From Pseudodesulfovibrio portus (GTDB lineage: Bacteria > Desulfobacterota > Desulfovibrionia > Desulfovibrionales > Desulfovibrionaceae), in contig NZ_AP026708.1 of the NCBI RefSeq assembly GCF_026000375.1, forward strand, positions 560,501-624,500: 64,000 bases of DNA. The letters run 5' to 3'. This document shows, piece after piece, positions 24,501 through 32,486 of the stretch. Positions within the stretch are counted from its first letter, which is position 1. Each line of letters opens with the position of its first letter. The position numbers were made by a program, and so were the translations under genes. The notes under the pieces are model-generated. The model had not been told where the DNA came from and did no database searches. It saw only the letters and a list, made by a program, of their open reading frames with translations.

Positions 24501-25418
24501 ATGAGAACCCGCTGGCAACGCTTCAAAGACTCCTACATGCTGCACAGCTTCCTCCACGACCGCGTGGCGATGACCTGCTTCGTTATCCTGGCCGTGCTCG
24601 TGTTCTCGGCCTTTGCCGCTCCGGTCATCGCGCCGCACGATCCCTACGACTCGACCACCATCGACATCATGGACGCCCAGGTGCCGCCCTCCTGGTCTCC
24701 CGGCGGGGACGCCAAGTTCCTGCTCGGCACCGACGCACAGGGCCGCGACATGCTCTCCACCATGCTCTACGGCATGCGCGTGTCCATCCTCATCGGCGTC
24801 GGCGCGGTCTGTCTCCAGGCCTTCCTCGGCATCGTGGTCGGGCTGCTCTCCGGATACATCAAGAGGCTGGACAACATCCTCATGCGCATCGCCGACGTGC
24901 AGCTCTCGTTTTCCACCTACATGGTCGCCATCTTCATCGGGGCCATCGTCCAGACCGCGTTCGGCGTGGCCGGATACGACAAGGTGGCCGTCCCGCTGAT
25001 CATCGTCATCATCGGGCTGGCCGAATGGCCCCAGTACGCCCGAACCGTTCGCGCCTCGGTGCTGGCCGAACGAGGCAAGGAATACGTCGAAGCCGCCCGC
25101 GTCATCGGCCTTTCCAAGACACGCATCATGTGGCGGCACATCCTGCCCAACACCCTCTCCCCGGTGCTGGTCATTTCCACGGTCCAGGTTGCCAACGCCA
25201 TCATGAGCGAAGCCGCCCTCTCCTTCCTGGGACTGGGCATGCCCGTGACCAAGCCGTCGCTCGGCTCGCTCATCACCGCCGGATTCGAGTACATCTTCTC
25301 CGGCTCCTGGTGGATCACCATCTTCCCCGGCATCCTGCTCGTCACCCTGATCCTGGTCATCAACCTGCTCGGCGACTGGGTGCGGGACTTCCTCAACCCC
25401 AAACTCTACAAGGGGTAA
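24501..25418 (+). CDS. peptide ABC transporter permease, DppC type
   Basis: Protein of 305 residues with an N-terminal cytoplasmic tail, a first helix (MTCFVILAVLVFSAFAAPVI), then the conserved DppC stretch FLLGTDAQGRDMLSTMLYGM and the ATPase contact loop GKEYVEAARVIGLSKTRIMW. About six helices. It forms the membrane pore as a heterodimer with the DppB-type protein just upstream. The ATPase gene begins 3 bases after its stop codon. Confidence 0.93.
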   Translation: MRTRWQRFKDSYMLHSFLHDRVAMTCFVILAVLVFSAFAAPVIAPHDPYDSTTIDIMDAQVPPSWSPGGDAKFLLGTDAQGRDMLSTMLYGMRVSILIGVGAVCLQAFLGIVVGLLSGYIKRLDNILMRIADVQLSFSTYMVAIFIGAIVQTAFGVAGYDKVAVPLIIVIIGLAEWPQYARTVRASVLAERGKEYVEAARVIGLSKTRIMWRHILPNTLSPVLVISTVQVANAIMSEAALSFLGLGMPVTKPSLGSLITAGFEYIFSGSWWITIFPGILLVTLILVINLLGDWVRDFLNPKLYKG

Positions 25419-25421
25419 TCC

Positions 25422-26393
25422 GTGGAAAAACTCATTGAAATAAAGAATCTCCGCGTGGACTTCGCCCTGCGCTCCGGAACGGTCCGGGCCGTGCGCGACG
25501 TCAACCTGGTCATCAACAAGGGCGAACGCCTCGGCATTGTCGGCGAATCCGGCGCGGGCAAATCCGTGCTCGGCTTCTCGCTCATCAAGCTCATCTCCAA
25601 GCCCGGCAAGATCACCGGCGGCGAGATCATCTTCGACGGCACGGACATCTCCAAGTACTCCGCCGATCAGATGCGCGACATCCGGGGCCATCACATCTCC
25701 ATGATCTTCCAGGACCCCATGATGACCCTCAATCCGGTGCTGACCATCGGCACCCAGATGAAGGAAACCATCCTGGCCCACATGGACGTATCCGAAAAGG
25801 AAGCCGAGGCCATCTGCCTGGACAAGCTCAGAAAGGTGTACATCCCCTCACCGGAGAAGCGCCTCAAGCAATACCCGCACGAATTCTCCGGCGGCATGCG
25901 CCAGCGCATCGTCATCGCCATCTCGCTGTTGACCAGCCCCAAGCTGATCATCGCGGACGAGCCGACCACCGCGCTAGACGTGACCATCCAGGCCGAGATC
26001 ATGGACCTGCTGCTCGAACTCTGCGAAACCGAGAACATGGGGCTGATCCTGATCACCCACGACCTGGCCGTGGTCTCCGAGGTCACCCAGCGCATCGCCG
26101 TGCTCTACGCGGGCAAGGTGGTGGAACTCGGCCCGGCCCAGGAAATCATCAAGAACCCGCGCCACCCCTACACCAAGGGGCTGATCGCCGCCCTGCCGCA
26201 GATGGCGGGCGGCAAAAAACGGCTCAACCAGATTCCCGGCATGATGCCGTCGCTCCTGGACATGCCCCAAGGCTGCCCATTCGAGCCTCGGTGTACCGTC
26301 CGCCTGGAGCGGTGCAAGACGGAGATTCCGGTTCTCGCCGATGTTGAAAACGGAACGCAAGCAGCCTGCTTCGCGTGCGAAGGAGGCAAATAA
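25422..26393 (+). CDS. peptide ABC transporter ATPase, DppD type
   Basis: Protein of 323 residues, probably starting with GTG (GTGGAAAAACTC). Walker A GESGAGKS near residue 41, signature FSGGMRQR, Walker B LIIADEPTTALDV, and the switch His in ITHDLAVV. The C-terminal oligopeptide-transporter domain has a four-Cys cluster (GCPFEPRC, then RCKTEI and ACFACEGGK), the spot where some Opp/Dpp ATPases bind an iron-sulfur cluster. It pairs with the DppF-type ATPase 2 bases downstream to energise import. Confidence 0.93.
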   Translation: MEKLIEIKNLRVDFALRSGTVRAVRDVNLVINKGERLGIVGESGAGKSVLGFSLIKLISKPGKITGGEIIFDGTDISKYSADQMRDIRGHHISMIFQDPMMTLNPVLTIGTQMKETILAHMDVSEKEAEAICLDKLRKVYIPSPEKRLKQYPHEFSGGMRQRIVIAISLLTSPKLIIADEPTTALDVTIQAEIMDLLLELCETENMGLILITHDLAVVSEVTQRIAVLYAGKVVELGPAQEIIKNPRHPYTKGLIAALPQMAGGKKRLNQIPGMMPSLLDMPQGCPFEPRCTVRLERCKTEIPVLADVENGTQAACFACEGGK

Positions 26394-26395
26394 TC

Positions 26396-27403
26396 ATGAC
26401 CGCCATCCTTGAAATCCGCGATGTGGACAAACACTTCGACATCTCCGGCTCCTTCATCGACCAGCTCCGGCTCTCGGGCGGCAAGATCGTCCGCAAGAAG
26501 ACCGTGGTCAAGGCCGTGAACAACGTCACCCTGGACGTGCAGCCCGGCGAGACCCTGGCCGTGGTCGGCGAATCCGGCTGCGGCAAGTCCACCCTGGCCC
26601 GCACGGTCATGCGCATGTACCGGCCCAACAAGGGCGAAATCCACTATCGCGGCGAGCGCATCGACAACCTGAGCTCCGCCAGGATGCGCCCATACCGCAC
26701 CAAGATGCAGATGGTCTTCCAGGACCCGTACGCCTCCCTCAACCCGCGCATGACGGTCCGCCAGATTCTTGAGGAGCCTGTCCGCTTCCACAACCCGGAC
26801 CTGACCCGGGCCGAGGTGCGCGACCAGGTGGCCGAGGTCATGACCCAGGTGGGCGTGGACCCGGTCTGGGCCACCAACTACCCGCACGAGTTCTCCGGCG
26901 GCCAGCGCCAACGCATCTCCATTGCCCGCGCCCTGGTCGTGGACCCGGAATTCATCGCCGCGGACGAGCCCATCGCCGCGCTGGACGTTTCCATCCAGGC
27001 CCAGATCCTGAACCTGCTCATGGACGCCCAGGAACAACGCGGCCTGACCTACCTGTTCATCTCCCACGACCTGTCCGTGGTCGAGCACATCTCCAACCGC
27101 GTGGCCGTCATGTACCTCGGCTGCGTCTGCGAACTGGCCACGGCCAAGGAGCTGTTCTCCAACCCGCAGCACCCGTACACCCAGGCCCTGCTCTCGGCCA
27201 TCCCCAAACTCGGCGGCCAGGCGGGCGGCCACATCCGCCTCTCAGGCGACGTGCCCACCCCCATCAACCTGCCCACCGGCTGCGTGTTCCACGGTCGATG
27301 TCCGCACGCCAACGACCGTTGCGTCCAGGAAATCCCCCAGCAGCGCACCCTGGCCAACGGCACTGTCGTCGCCTGCCACGGCGTGGAGGAAGGACGGATT
27401 TAA
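26396..27403 (+). CDS. peptide ABC transporter ATPase, DppF type
   Basis: Protein of 335 residues from the ATG at 26396 (GGAGG upstream, within the end of the previous gene). Walker A GESGCGKST, signature FSGGQRQR, Walker B FIAADEPIAALDV, and ISHDLSVVEHI. The C-terminal Opp/Dpp domain has GCVFHGRCPHANDRC with three Cys. An insertion (QLRLSGGKIVRKKTVVKAV) near residue 22-40 is normal for DppF-type proteins. It is the last gene of the transporter operon and is followed by a palindromic repeat. Confidence 0.93.
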   Translation: MTAILEIRDVDKHFDISGSFIDQLRLSGGKIVRKKTVVKAVNNVTLDVQPGETLAVVGESGCGKSTLARTVMRMYRPNKGEIHYRGERIDNLSSARMRPYRTKMQMVFQDPYASLNPRMTVRQILEEPVRFHNPDLTRAEVRDQVAEVMTQVGVDPVWATNYPHEFSGGQRQRISIARALVVDPEFIAADEPIAALDVSIQAQILNLLMDAQEQRGLTYLFISHDLSVVEHISNRVAVMYLGCVCELATAKELFSNPQHPYTQALLSAIPKLGGQAGGHIRLSGDVPTPINLPTGCVFHGRCPHANDRCVQEIPQQRTLANGTVVACHGVEEGRI

Positions 27404-27410
27404 GATGCCT

Positions 27411-27510
27411 CCGGCGGCTGGGGGAAGGGGAAGGAAAAACCTTTCGTGAAAGGTTCTTTCCTTCCCCTTCCCCCAGACCCCCATCCCCTTTCTTTTCCAA
27501 AGCTTTTTAG
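27411..27510. repeat. dispersed palindromic repeat, type A, copy 1
   Basis: A nested hairpin at 27418-27476: a perfect 20-bp outer stem beginning CTGGGGGAAGGGG and a 7-bp inner stem AACCTTT/AAAGGTT with a CGTG loop. It is flanked by CTCCGGCGG on the left and by AGACCCCCATCCCC and CTTTTTAG on the right. The same flanks and stem start occur at 41951-42050. It lies just after the dpp operon and may act as terminator or mRNA 3' stabiliser. Confidence 0.85.
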
Positions 27511-27589
27511 TGCGCCTCCGGCGAGGGTGATGCTGGTTGGAAAGGATATGCCGCATTCCGGGGGGATGGATTATCAGTGTTCATTTTCA

Positions 27590-27628
27590 AAAAGGCCTTG
27601 ATTGACAATATGTCAATCAAGGCCTTTT
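27590..27628. terminator. 18-bp perfect hairpin, bidirectional terminator-like
   Basis: AAAAGGCCTTGATTGACA and its exact complement flank the loop ATA. The stem ends in TTTT on the + strand and T5 on the minus strand. No recognisable gene ends here on either side, so it is probably left over from a lost gene at the border of the AT-rich island. Confidence 0.65.
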
Positions 27629-27887
27629 CGAATTCTAGATGGACATTCAACATGCAGGAATGCGGTGTCGATCTAGGGTATACCCAAGATGGACTGGCCT
27701 GAATCGCACTGAAACGGAAAAGCCAGAAGATCAAGACCGCCCGTGGATGCAGATGGCACACGAGGAACGTGAAGAGGCTGATGGTGCGGCTGAGGAAGAC
27801 TCTGGGGATGTGACCTAAAAGCTGCAGTCTCTTTTCATGGCCGGGGACTAGTGATATAGAATGGCAAACAGAACAAGGTGGTAACAG
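27629..27887. other. gene-free stretch at the island border
   Basis: Nothing recognisable. One frame ends in a basic tail (WHTRNVKRLMVRLRKTLGM, stop near 27815), and another in an acidic Glu-rich tail. Either could be the last piece of a broken gene, but there is too little to name a family. AAGGTGG at 27877-27883 is the ribosome site of the next gene. Confidence 0.4.
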
Positions 27888-28397
27888 ATGAAACAGGTTG
27901 TCCTTGTACTTCTATTCATTTTTGTATTTGCCGGAATTTGCTGGGGTAATGATCAAATTGATATGGTGAAAATGAAATCTGCAAGCCAAATAGAATATAA
28001 AAAAGCGTATGAATTATATAAAAAAATTTCAGATAGAAGAGAAATGTTAAGTAGGCCTTCTAAGGAGTATGATGAGCTTGATTATCTCTATGAAGTGTCT
28101 GATAAGTACACGGATTATTGCAAAGCATTAAAAGCAATGTCTAATATTGCATTTCAAGTTGATGGTTGTGACAATAATTGTAAAAAAGATTTAAACTATA
28201 AGTTCCAATCTGGGGTGTATGATCATATGGGAGAGCTTGTAGGCTTGGGAATGGCTATTAGGGGTGGAAGAGAATATATTAACACACCGCTAGGAGTTGA
28301 ATATTTTTTTAAACTAAAAGACACAATAGATGCTGGACTCATAAATTTTAATCATATCTTGAAAATAGACCTTCCTTATTTTAAATTTGCTGAGTAA
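27888..28397 (+). CDS. exported protein, unknown, on AT-rich island
   Basis: Protein of 169 residues with a Sec signal peptide (MKQVVLVLLFIFVFAGICWG, cleavage likely before NDQ). The mature part is helical with many Lys and Tyr (YKKAYELYKKISDRREM) and has one Cys cluster (CDNNCKK) that could form a disulfide. Codon use is strikingly AT-rich (AAA, ATA, TTA) compared with the GC-rich neighbours, a clear sign of horizontal transfer. AAGGTGG lies 6 bases before the ATG. No family recognised. It is followed 21 bases later by a small membrane protein, perhaps its partner. Confidence 0.8.
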   Translation: MKQVVLVLLFIFVFAGICWGNDQIDMVKMKSASQIEYKKAYELYKKISDRREMLSRPSKEYDELDYLYEVSDKYTDYCKALKAMSNIAFQVDGCDNNCKKDLNYKFQSGVYDHMGELVGLGMAIRGGREYINTPLGVEYFFKLKDTIDAGLINFNHILKIDLPYFKFAE

Positions 28398-28418
28398 GGC
28401 AAACGCAATGGAGACGTT

Positions 28419-28709
28419 ATGAGTGCGGATAGAATTAATGAGCTACATCAAGAGATCGAAGACCTTCAACGTCATGCTGGACGACTTGAGGAAGAAACCA
28501 AATCGTCAATCAATGAACTAGCTCTTCTCGGCTTACTCATATCCCTTGGAACGATCGGCATTACGGGTGGTGCAAGCCTCATACTTGCCATCGGCCTTGC
28601 ATGGTACATGTTTGATTACAGGAAAAAATATAAAAAGAACAAAGAAACGTTGAACCTTGTGTACAAAGAAATCAGAATGATCAAGGAAGAAATCGCGGAA
28701 CTCTCTTGA
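28419..28709 (+). CDS. small coiled-coil membrane protein, unknown, on AT-rich island
   Basis: Protein of 96 residues with GGAG 5 bases before the ATG. An N-terminal coiled coil (INELHQEIEDLQRHAGRLEEE) is followed by one Gly-rich hydrophobic stretch, possibly a hairpin (LALLGLLISLGTIGITGGASL, cut here at GLLISLGTIG; then LILAIGLAWYMF), and a second basic coiled coil (YRKKYKKNKETLNL, IRMIKEEIAEL). It reads like small accessory proteins of mobile elements, but the function is unknown. It lies immediately left of the putative attachment site. Confidence 0.75.
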   Translation: MSADRINELHQEIEDLQRHAGRLEEETKSSINELALLGLLISLGTIGITGGASLILAIGLAWYMFDYRKKYKKNKETLNLVYKEIRMIKEEIAELS

Positions 28710-28712
28710 TTT

Positions 28713-28736
28713 TTGCTACATCAACTTGCTACATCA
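28713..28736 (+). repeat. short direct repeats beside the tRNA fragment
   Basis: TTGCTACATCA occurs twice (28713-28723 and 28726-28736), spaced by two bases. Short direct repeats next to a tRNA-type attachment site resemble the arm-type binding sites of tyrosine recombinases. No integrase gene remains in the window. Confidence 0.5.
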
Positions 28737-28835
28737 CAGCCAGCAGTTGCTGCGGTGAATTGCTGAAAAACAGACCCTCGGACAGTTTCTTTTGACTCCA
28801 GTTGCACTTGGATAAGTGCCTGAATCAGCGGAAGA

Positions 28836-28920
28836 AACCGAGTCCGGCTTAAGGAGCACGCCTGGAAAGCGTGTACAGGGGGAACTCCATCGGAGGTTCA
28901 AATCCTCTCCTCTCCCTCCG
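28836..28920 (+). pseudogene. degenerate tRNA-Ser(GGA), 3' part only; probable attachment site
   Basis: The D-arm (CCGAGTCCGGCTTAAGG), anticodon arm (CACGC, loop CTGGAAA, GCGTG; anticodon GGA at 28864-28866), long variable arm and T arm (GGAGG, loop TTCAAAT, CCTCT) of a serine tRNA are all visible. The 5' acceptor strand is missing: the bases where it should be (GCGGAAG) pair with neither CCTCTCC nor TCCCTCC on the 3' side. A CTCTC duplication also disturbs the 3' end. This is what a displaced tRNA 3' end at one edge of an integrated element looks like. An aberrant but working tRNA cannot be fully excluded. Confidence 0.65.
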
Positions 28921-28943
28921 CCCCATTCTCCAAAAAACACCCC

Positions 28944-29020
28944 GCGATTCGGGCAAGAAAAAACGCCGCACCATGTTTGAACATGGCACGGCGTTTCTCG
29001 TTTTTACTTGCCCGAATCGC
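28944..29020. terminator. large nested palindrome after the tRNA fragment
   Basis: Outer arms GCGATTCGGGCAAG/CTTGCCCGAATCGC (14 bp, perfect) enclose inner arms AAACGCCG/CGGCGTTT and CCATGTT/AACATGG, with TTTTT at 29001-29005. The inner hairpin with its T run would terminate + strand transcription, as expected behind a tRNA gene. Confidence 0.75.
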
Positions 29021-29054
29021 CAACCCGCTACGGCGGGCCTTGTCGATACGCCCT

Positions 29055-29160
29055 CGCCGGAGGCGACGATGGGGGTCCAGGGGGCTTTGCTCCCTGGCGG
29101 GTGCAGGGCAGCGCCCTGCCTGTCGGAGACGCCCCTGCGGCGAGCAGCCGCCGGAGGCAT
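29055..29160. repeat. dispersed GC-rich repeat, type B, copy 1
   Basis: The block CGCCGGAGGCG, ATGGGGGTC, TGCTCCCTGG, GGGTGCAGGGC, GTCGGAGACGCCC and TGCGGCGAGCA recurs with few changes and one gap at 42188-42275. It contains small hairpins (CCAGGG/CCCTGG and GCAGGGC/GCCCTGC). It lies at the 3' end of the persulfide reductase gene. It shares ATGGGGGTC with the reverse strand of the type A repeat, so the two types are probably related. Confidence 0.75.
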
Positions 29161-29172
29161 CCCTAGACCATT

Positions 29173-30882
29173 CTACAAATCCACCCCGTATTTTTTGATG
29201 GAGGCCATGCCGCCGTGGATGTTGGTCACGTCCTTGTAGCCCTTTTCGGTGAGCATGATCTGGGCCTCATAGGACCGTGCGCCGGTGTTGCAGACGAGCA
29301 CGATGGGCTTGTCCGTGGGAATTTCGTCCAGCCGGTTGTAGATTTCGCCCTGGGGCACGTTGTGCCAGAACTCCGGGTTGCGCTCCATGTAGGGAACGGC
29401 GTCCGCGTTCTCGCGGCAGTCCAGGAAGAAGCAGGCATCCTGGTCGCGCTTGTCCCACAACTCCTTGAAGCCGTCGGGGCCGACCCCGCGATTGATGCCG
29501 AGCAGGGCGTTGTCCGCCAGGTTGGCCAGGGTGTTGAGGATGTCCATGGCTGCGGCGAACGGCGGGGAATAGGCCAGCTCCATGTTGGAGATATCGTCGA
29601 TGGTGGGGCCGGACTTGAGGATGGCGGCCACGGCGTTGATGCGGCCGACCATGGCGTCCCCGGAGGAACCGAAACCCTGCACGCCGAGCACGCGGCGGTT
29701 GGCCTTGTTGACCACCATCTCCAGGGTCATCAGTTCCTTGGTGGGATAGAAATGGGCGCGGTCCTGCTGTATGAGCAGCACAGACATGGCGTCGAAACCG
29801 GACTGCTTGGCGGATTCCAGGCTGAGCCCGGTTCCGGCCATGGAGGTTTCGAAAAGCTTGACCACGAAGGAGCCGACCACGCCGTCGAACCGGGCGTTGC
29901 CCCCGGCCAGGTTGGTGCCGATGACGCGCCCCTGGCGGTTGGCCATGGAGCCCAGCGGCAGGAAGGCGTCCGCGCCGGTGACCAGGTTCTTGACGATGCA
30001 GCAGTCGCCGCCCGCGTAGATGTCCGGGTCGTTGGTGCGCATGAACTCGTCCACGTAGACGCCGCCGCGCTCGTGCACGTACAGCCCGGCCTCCTTGGCG
30101 ATATCGGAGTTGGGCACCACGCCTGCGGAGATGATCACGGCGTCGGCGTCGAGGGTGCGCTTGCTGGTGACCACGCGGGTGACGCGGCCGTCCTTGCCCT
30201 CGATGCGCTCGACGGTCTCGCCGAAGTAGAAGTTCACGCCGTTCTCTTCCATGTGCTTCTGGCCCATGGTGGCCAGGGCCGGGCTGACCAGGCGGGGCAT
30301 GATCTGGTCCATGATCTCGACCACGGAAGTCTCGACCCCCCACATGTCGGCGTAGGCCTCGGCCATTTCCAGGCCGATGAAGCCCGCGCCGATGATCACG
30401 GCCTTGCCCACCTGCCCCTTGGAAATGGACTCGCGGATGCAGGTCGCGTCGCCGGGGTTGGCGACGTAGTTGACGCCTTCGAGGTCCTCGCCCGGCAGGC
30501 CGAGCTTGCGCGGGGCCGCGCCCGTGGCGATGACCAGCTTGTCGTAGTCGATGGACGCCTTCTCGCCGGTCTCGACGTTTTCCACCTCGACGCGCTTGTT
30601 GTCGCGATCGATGCGGGTGGCGCGGGTCAGCACCTGGACGTCCACCCCCTTGACGTCCTTGAAGAACTGGGGATCGCGGGTCATGTGAAAGCTGGTCTGG
30701 CAGAGCTGCACCGCGTCGGACACGTCACCGGAGACGTAGTACGGAATGCCGCAGCCGCCATAGGAAATCATGGAACTCTGGTCGATCATGGTCACGGTGG
30801 AACCGGGCTCCAGCCGCTTGAAACGACAGGCGGCCTTCGGCCCGAGGGCCACGCCGCCGATGACAACAATATGTTGGGACAT
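29173..30882 (-). CDS. CoA-disulfide/persulfide reductase with rhodanese domain
   Basis: Protein of 569 residues from the ATG at 30882 (AGGTG 7 bases upstream). The N-terminal FAD site is IVVIGGVALGPKAACR; the single redox Cys44 lies in SYGGCGIPYYVSG, the hallmark of coenzyme A-disulfide reductases. The NAD-binding region is AVIIGAGFIGLEMAEAY, and the second FAD motif is DPDIYAGGDCC. A rhodanese domain fills the last 100 residues with its catalytic Cys in VLVCNTGARSYEAQ. The fused form matches NADH-dependent persulfide reductases (Npsr/CoADR-RHD), which reduce CoA persulfide or polysulfide to sulfide. That fits a sulfur-metabolising anaerobe. Confidence 0.92.
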   Translation of the reverse strand: MSQHIVVIGGVALGPKAACRFKRLEPGSTVTMIDQSSMISYGGCGIPYYVSGDVSDAVQLCQTSFHMTRDPQFFKDVKGVDVQVLTRATRIDRDNKRVEVENVETGEKASIDYDKLVIATGAAPRKLGLPGEDLEGVNYVANPGDATCIRESISKGQVGKAVIIGAGFIGLEMAEAYADMWGVETSVVEIMDQIMPRLVSPALATMGQKHMEENGVNFYFGETVERIEGKDGRVTRVVTSKRTLDADAVIISAGVVPNSDIAKEAGLYVHERGGVYVDEFMRTNDPDIYAGGDCCIVKNLVTGADAFLPLGSMANRQGRVIGTNLAGGNARFDGVVGSFVVKLFETSMAGTGLSLESAKQSGFDAMSVLLIQQDRAHFYPTKELMTLEMVVNKANRRVLGVQGFGSSGDAMVGRINAVAAILKSGPTIDDISNMELAYSPPFAAAMDILNTLANLADNALLGINRGVGPDGFKELWDKRDQDACFFLDCRENADAVPYMERNPEFWHNVPQGEIYNRLDEIPTDKPIVLVCNTGARSYEAQIMLTEKGYKDVTNIHGGMASIKKYGVDL

Positions 30883-30933
30883 TGAATACACCTGGATATG
30901 TTCTGCCCCGGCCATCCCTCATGGCCGGAAACG

Positions 30934-32109
30934 TTATTTCATGAACGCCTTGATGGCCCTGCCGAGTCGGCTGACGCCCTCTTCGATGCGCGCTTCGTCG
31001 GCATTGGAGAAATTGAGGCGCAGGGTGTTTTCGCCGGTGCCGTCCACATAGAACGGCCGTCCGGGAACGAACGCCACCTTCTCCTTGATGGCCGCGTCGA
31101 ACAGGTCCATGGAAGACATGTACCCGGGCAAGGTCGCCCAGAGGAACATGCCGCCCTCGGGACGGGTGATGGTCACCTCGGCGGGGAAATACTTGCCGAT
31201 CATCTCCACCATGCATTCGCGCTGGCGACCGTACCGCTCCTTGATGAGCGCCACGTGCGCCTCGATGTCGTTGGTCTCGAGATAGCGGCGCATGATGGCC
31301 TGGGACACGGTGGAAGTATGCAGATCGGCCGCCTGCTTGGCGATGACCAGCTTGTCGTAGGTTTCCTTTCCAGCCACGACCCAGCCGATGCGGAAACCGG
31401 GGGCCGCGATCTTGGAGAAGGAGCCGCACAGGATGCCGGGGGTCTTGCAGAAGGCGTAGACGCTCGGCAGGTGCTCGCCCAGGAAACGCAGCTCGCCGTA
31501 GGGATCATCCTCGACAAAAAGGACACCGTACCGATCCGTCAACTCGGCCACGGCCTTGCGCTTTTCAAGGGAATAGCTGACGCCCGACGGATTCTGGAAA
31601 TTGGGCACGGCATAAAAGCACTTGGCCCCATCCTTGAAGGCGGCTTCCAGTTCTTCGAGATTCGGGCCGTCGTCCTCCAGGGACACGGTCACGAACTCCG
31701 GCTCGAAGATGGAAAAGGCCTGGATGGCTCCGAGATAACCGGGCCGCTCGATGACCACCTTGTCCCCCCTGTCCAGAAAGACCTTGGCGCAGATGTCCAG
31801 AATCTGCTGGGAGCCGGTAGTGACCAGAATGGAATCCGGGTCCACGGTCAGGCCGCGATCCGCATACCGCTTGGCGATGATGGCCCGCAGACCGGCGTCG
31901 CCCTCGGTGGTGGAATACTGCAACGCCGAGGCGCCGATGTCGGCAAAAACCTGCCGGGAGGCCTTGTCCATGGCGTCGACGGGAAACAATTCAGGGTTGG
32001 GGAGGCCGCCCGCAAAGGAGATGATCTCCGGGTCGGCGGTGACTTTCAGGATTTCCCGGATGAACGACCGATGCACGGTGCTCATTCTCCGGGCGAATTT
32101 GTCAGGCAT
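30934..32109 (-). CDS. PLP-dependent aminotransferase, class I (2-aminoadipate/multisubstrate type)
   Basis: Protein of 391 residues, fold type I. The pyridoxal-phosphate Lys is K233 in GSFSKIAAPGFRIGW. Also seen are SFAGGLPNPELFP near the start, TTGSQQILD, and PNFQNPSGVSYS with the cofactor-binding Asn. This subgroup (LysN/MocR-aminotransferase-like, without the DNA-binding domain) includes 2-aminoadipate, valine and aromatic aminotransferases, so the substrate is open. AAGGAG precedes the ATG. A palindrome overlaps its promoter. It lies upstream of the persulfide reductase in the same direction with a 51-base gap; cotranscription is possible. Confidence 0.9.
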   Translation of the reverse strand: MPDKFARRMSTVHRSFIREILKVTADPEIISFAGGLPNPELFPVDAMDKASRQVFADIGASALQYSTTEGDAGLRAIIAKRYADRGLTVDPDSILVTTGSQQILDICAKVFLDRGDKVVIERPGYLGAIQAFSIFEPEFVTVSLEDDGPNLEELEAAFKDGAKCFYAVPNFQNPSGVSYSLEKRKAVAELTDRYGVLFVEDDPYGELRFLGEHLPSVYAFCKTPGILCGSFSKIAAPGFRIGWVVAGKETYDKLVIAKQAADLHTSTVSQAIMRRYLETNDIEAHVALIKERYGRQRECMVEMIGKYFPAEVTITRPEGGMFLWATLPGYMSSMDLFDAAIKEKVAFVPGRPFYVDGTGENTLRLNFSNADEARIEEGVSRLGRAIKAFMK

Positions 32110-32120
32110 GTTCTACTCCT

Positions 32121-32163
32121 TATCTCAGGAAGTTGAGATACTCTGAAAACCCTGACCTTGCAA
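32121..32163 (-). promoter_or_regulatory. promoter and operator of the aminotransferase gene
   Basis: On the minus strand TTGCAA (32163-32158) and TATCTC (32140-32135) are 17 bases apart. A perfect inverted repeat TATCTCA-GGAAGT-TGAGATA (32121-32140) covers the -10 element and lies just upstream of the ribosome site. It is a likely binding site for a dimeric repressor, not identified here. Confidence 0.55.
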
Positions 32164-32486
32164 GAGCCTGACTGATTGCATGGCGCACAATTATGACGGC
32201 GTATATCAATAAGGAAATGGGGATCGGCAGACGGCCGATCCCCGGGGCAAGAAGAGGAGAATGCATGCTGATGCTGTTAACGGCTCCGGCGTCAGTCGTT
32301 CCGACAACGTCTGCACCGGTTAACTCGGATAACTATGTTTATAGTAACTATTGCCGCATTTTTGTCAACCAGTTTTATTCGACACGGCACCTGCCGAAAA
32401 GAAAGGAATTCCGGTTTTTACCTGGAACAGGTATTGCATTGTGAGCCCAAGTGTTGCTAAAAGACGAAAACTTGACAGGACTATTA
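32164..32486. other. intergenic region with hairpin and inverted repeat
   Basis: No convincing gene. A 10-bp hairpin GGGGATCGGC/GCCGATCCCC (32219-32243) has no T tail. AGAGGAGA followed by ATG at 32269 could start a short frame, but its composition is unlike a protein. ACTAT-GTTT-ATAGT (32332-32345), with neighbouring TAACT copies, may be a regulator site for the gene at 32487. Confidence 0.35.

Noticed and set aside
27411..27510. CRISPR array or phage attachment site
   Set aside because: The region is a single nested palindrome, with no series of repeats and spacers. The second copy is 14 kb away behind another gene.
27629..27887. Transposase or reverse-transcriptase remnant
   Set aside because: A short basic tail (KRLMVRLRKTLG) is suggestive, but it is too short and no other family mark is present.
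28836..28920. Intact tRNA-Ser gene
   Set aside because: No 7-base 5' acceptor strand pairs with the 3' side, and a CTCTC duplication disturbs the 3' end.
32269..32444. Small gene starting MLMLLTAP
   Set aside because: AGAGGAGA precedes the ATG, but the rest has no protein-like composition and covers operator-like repeats.
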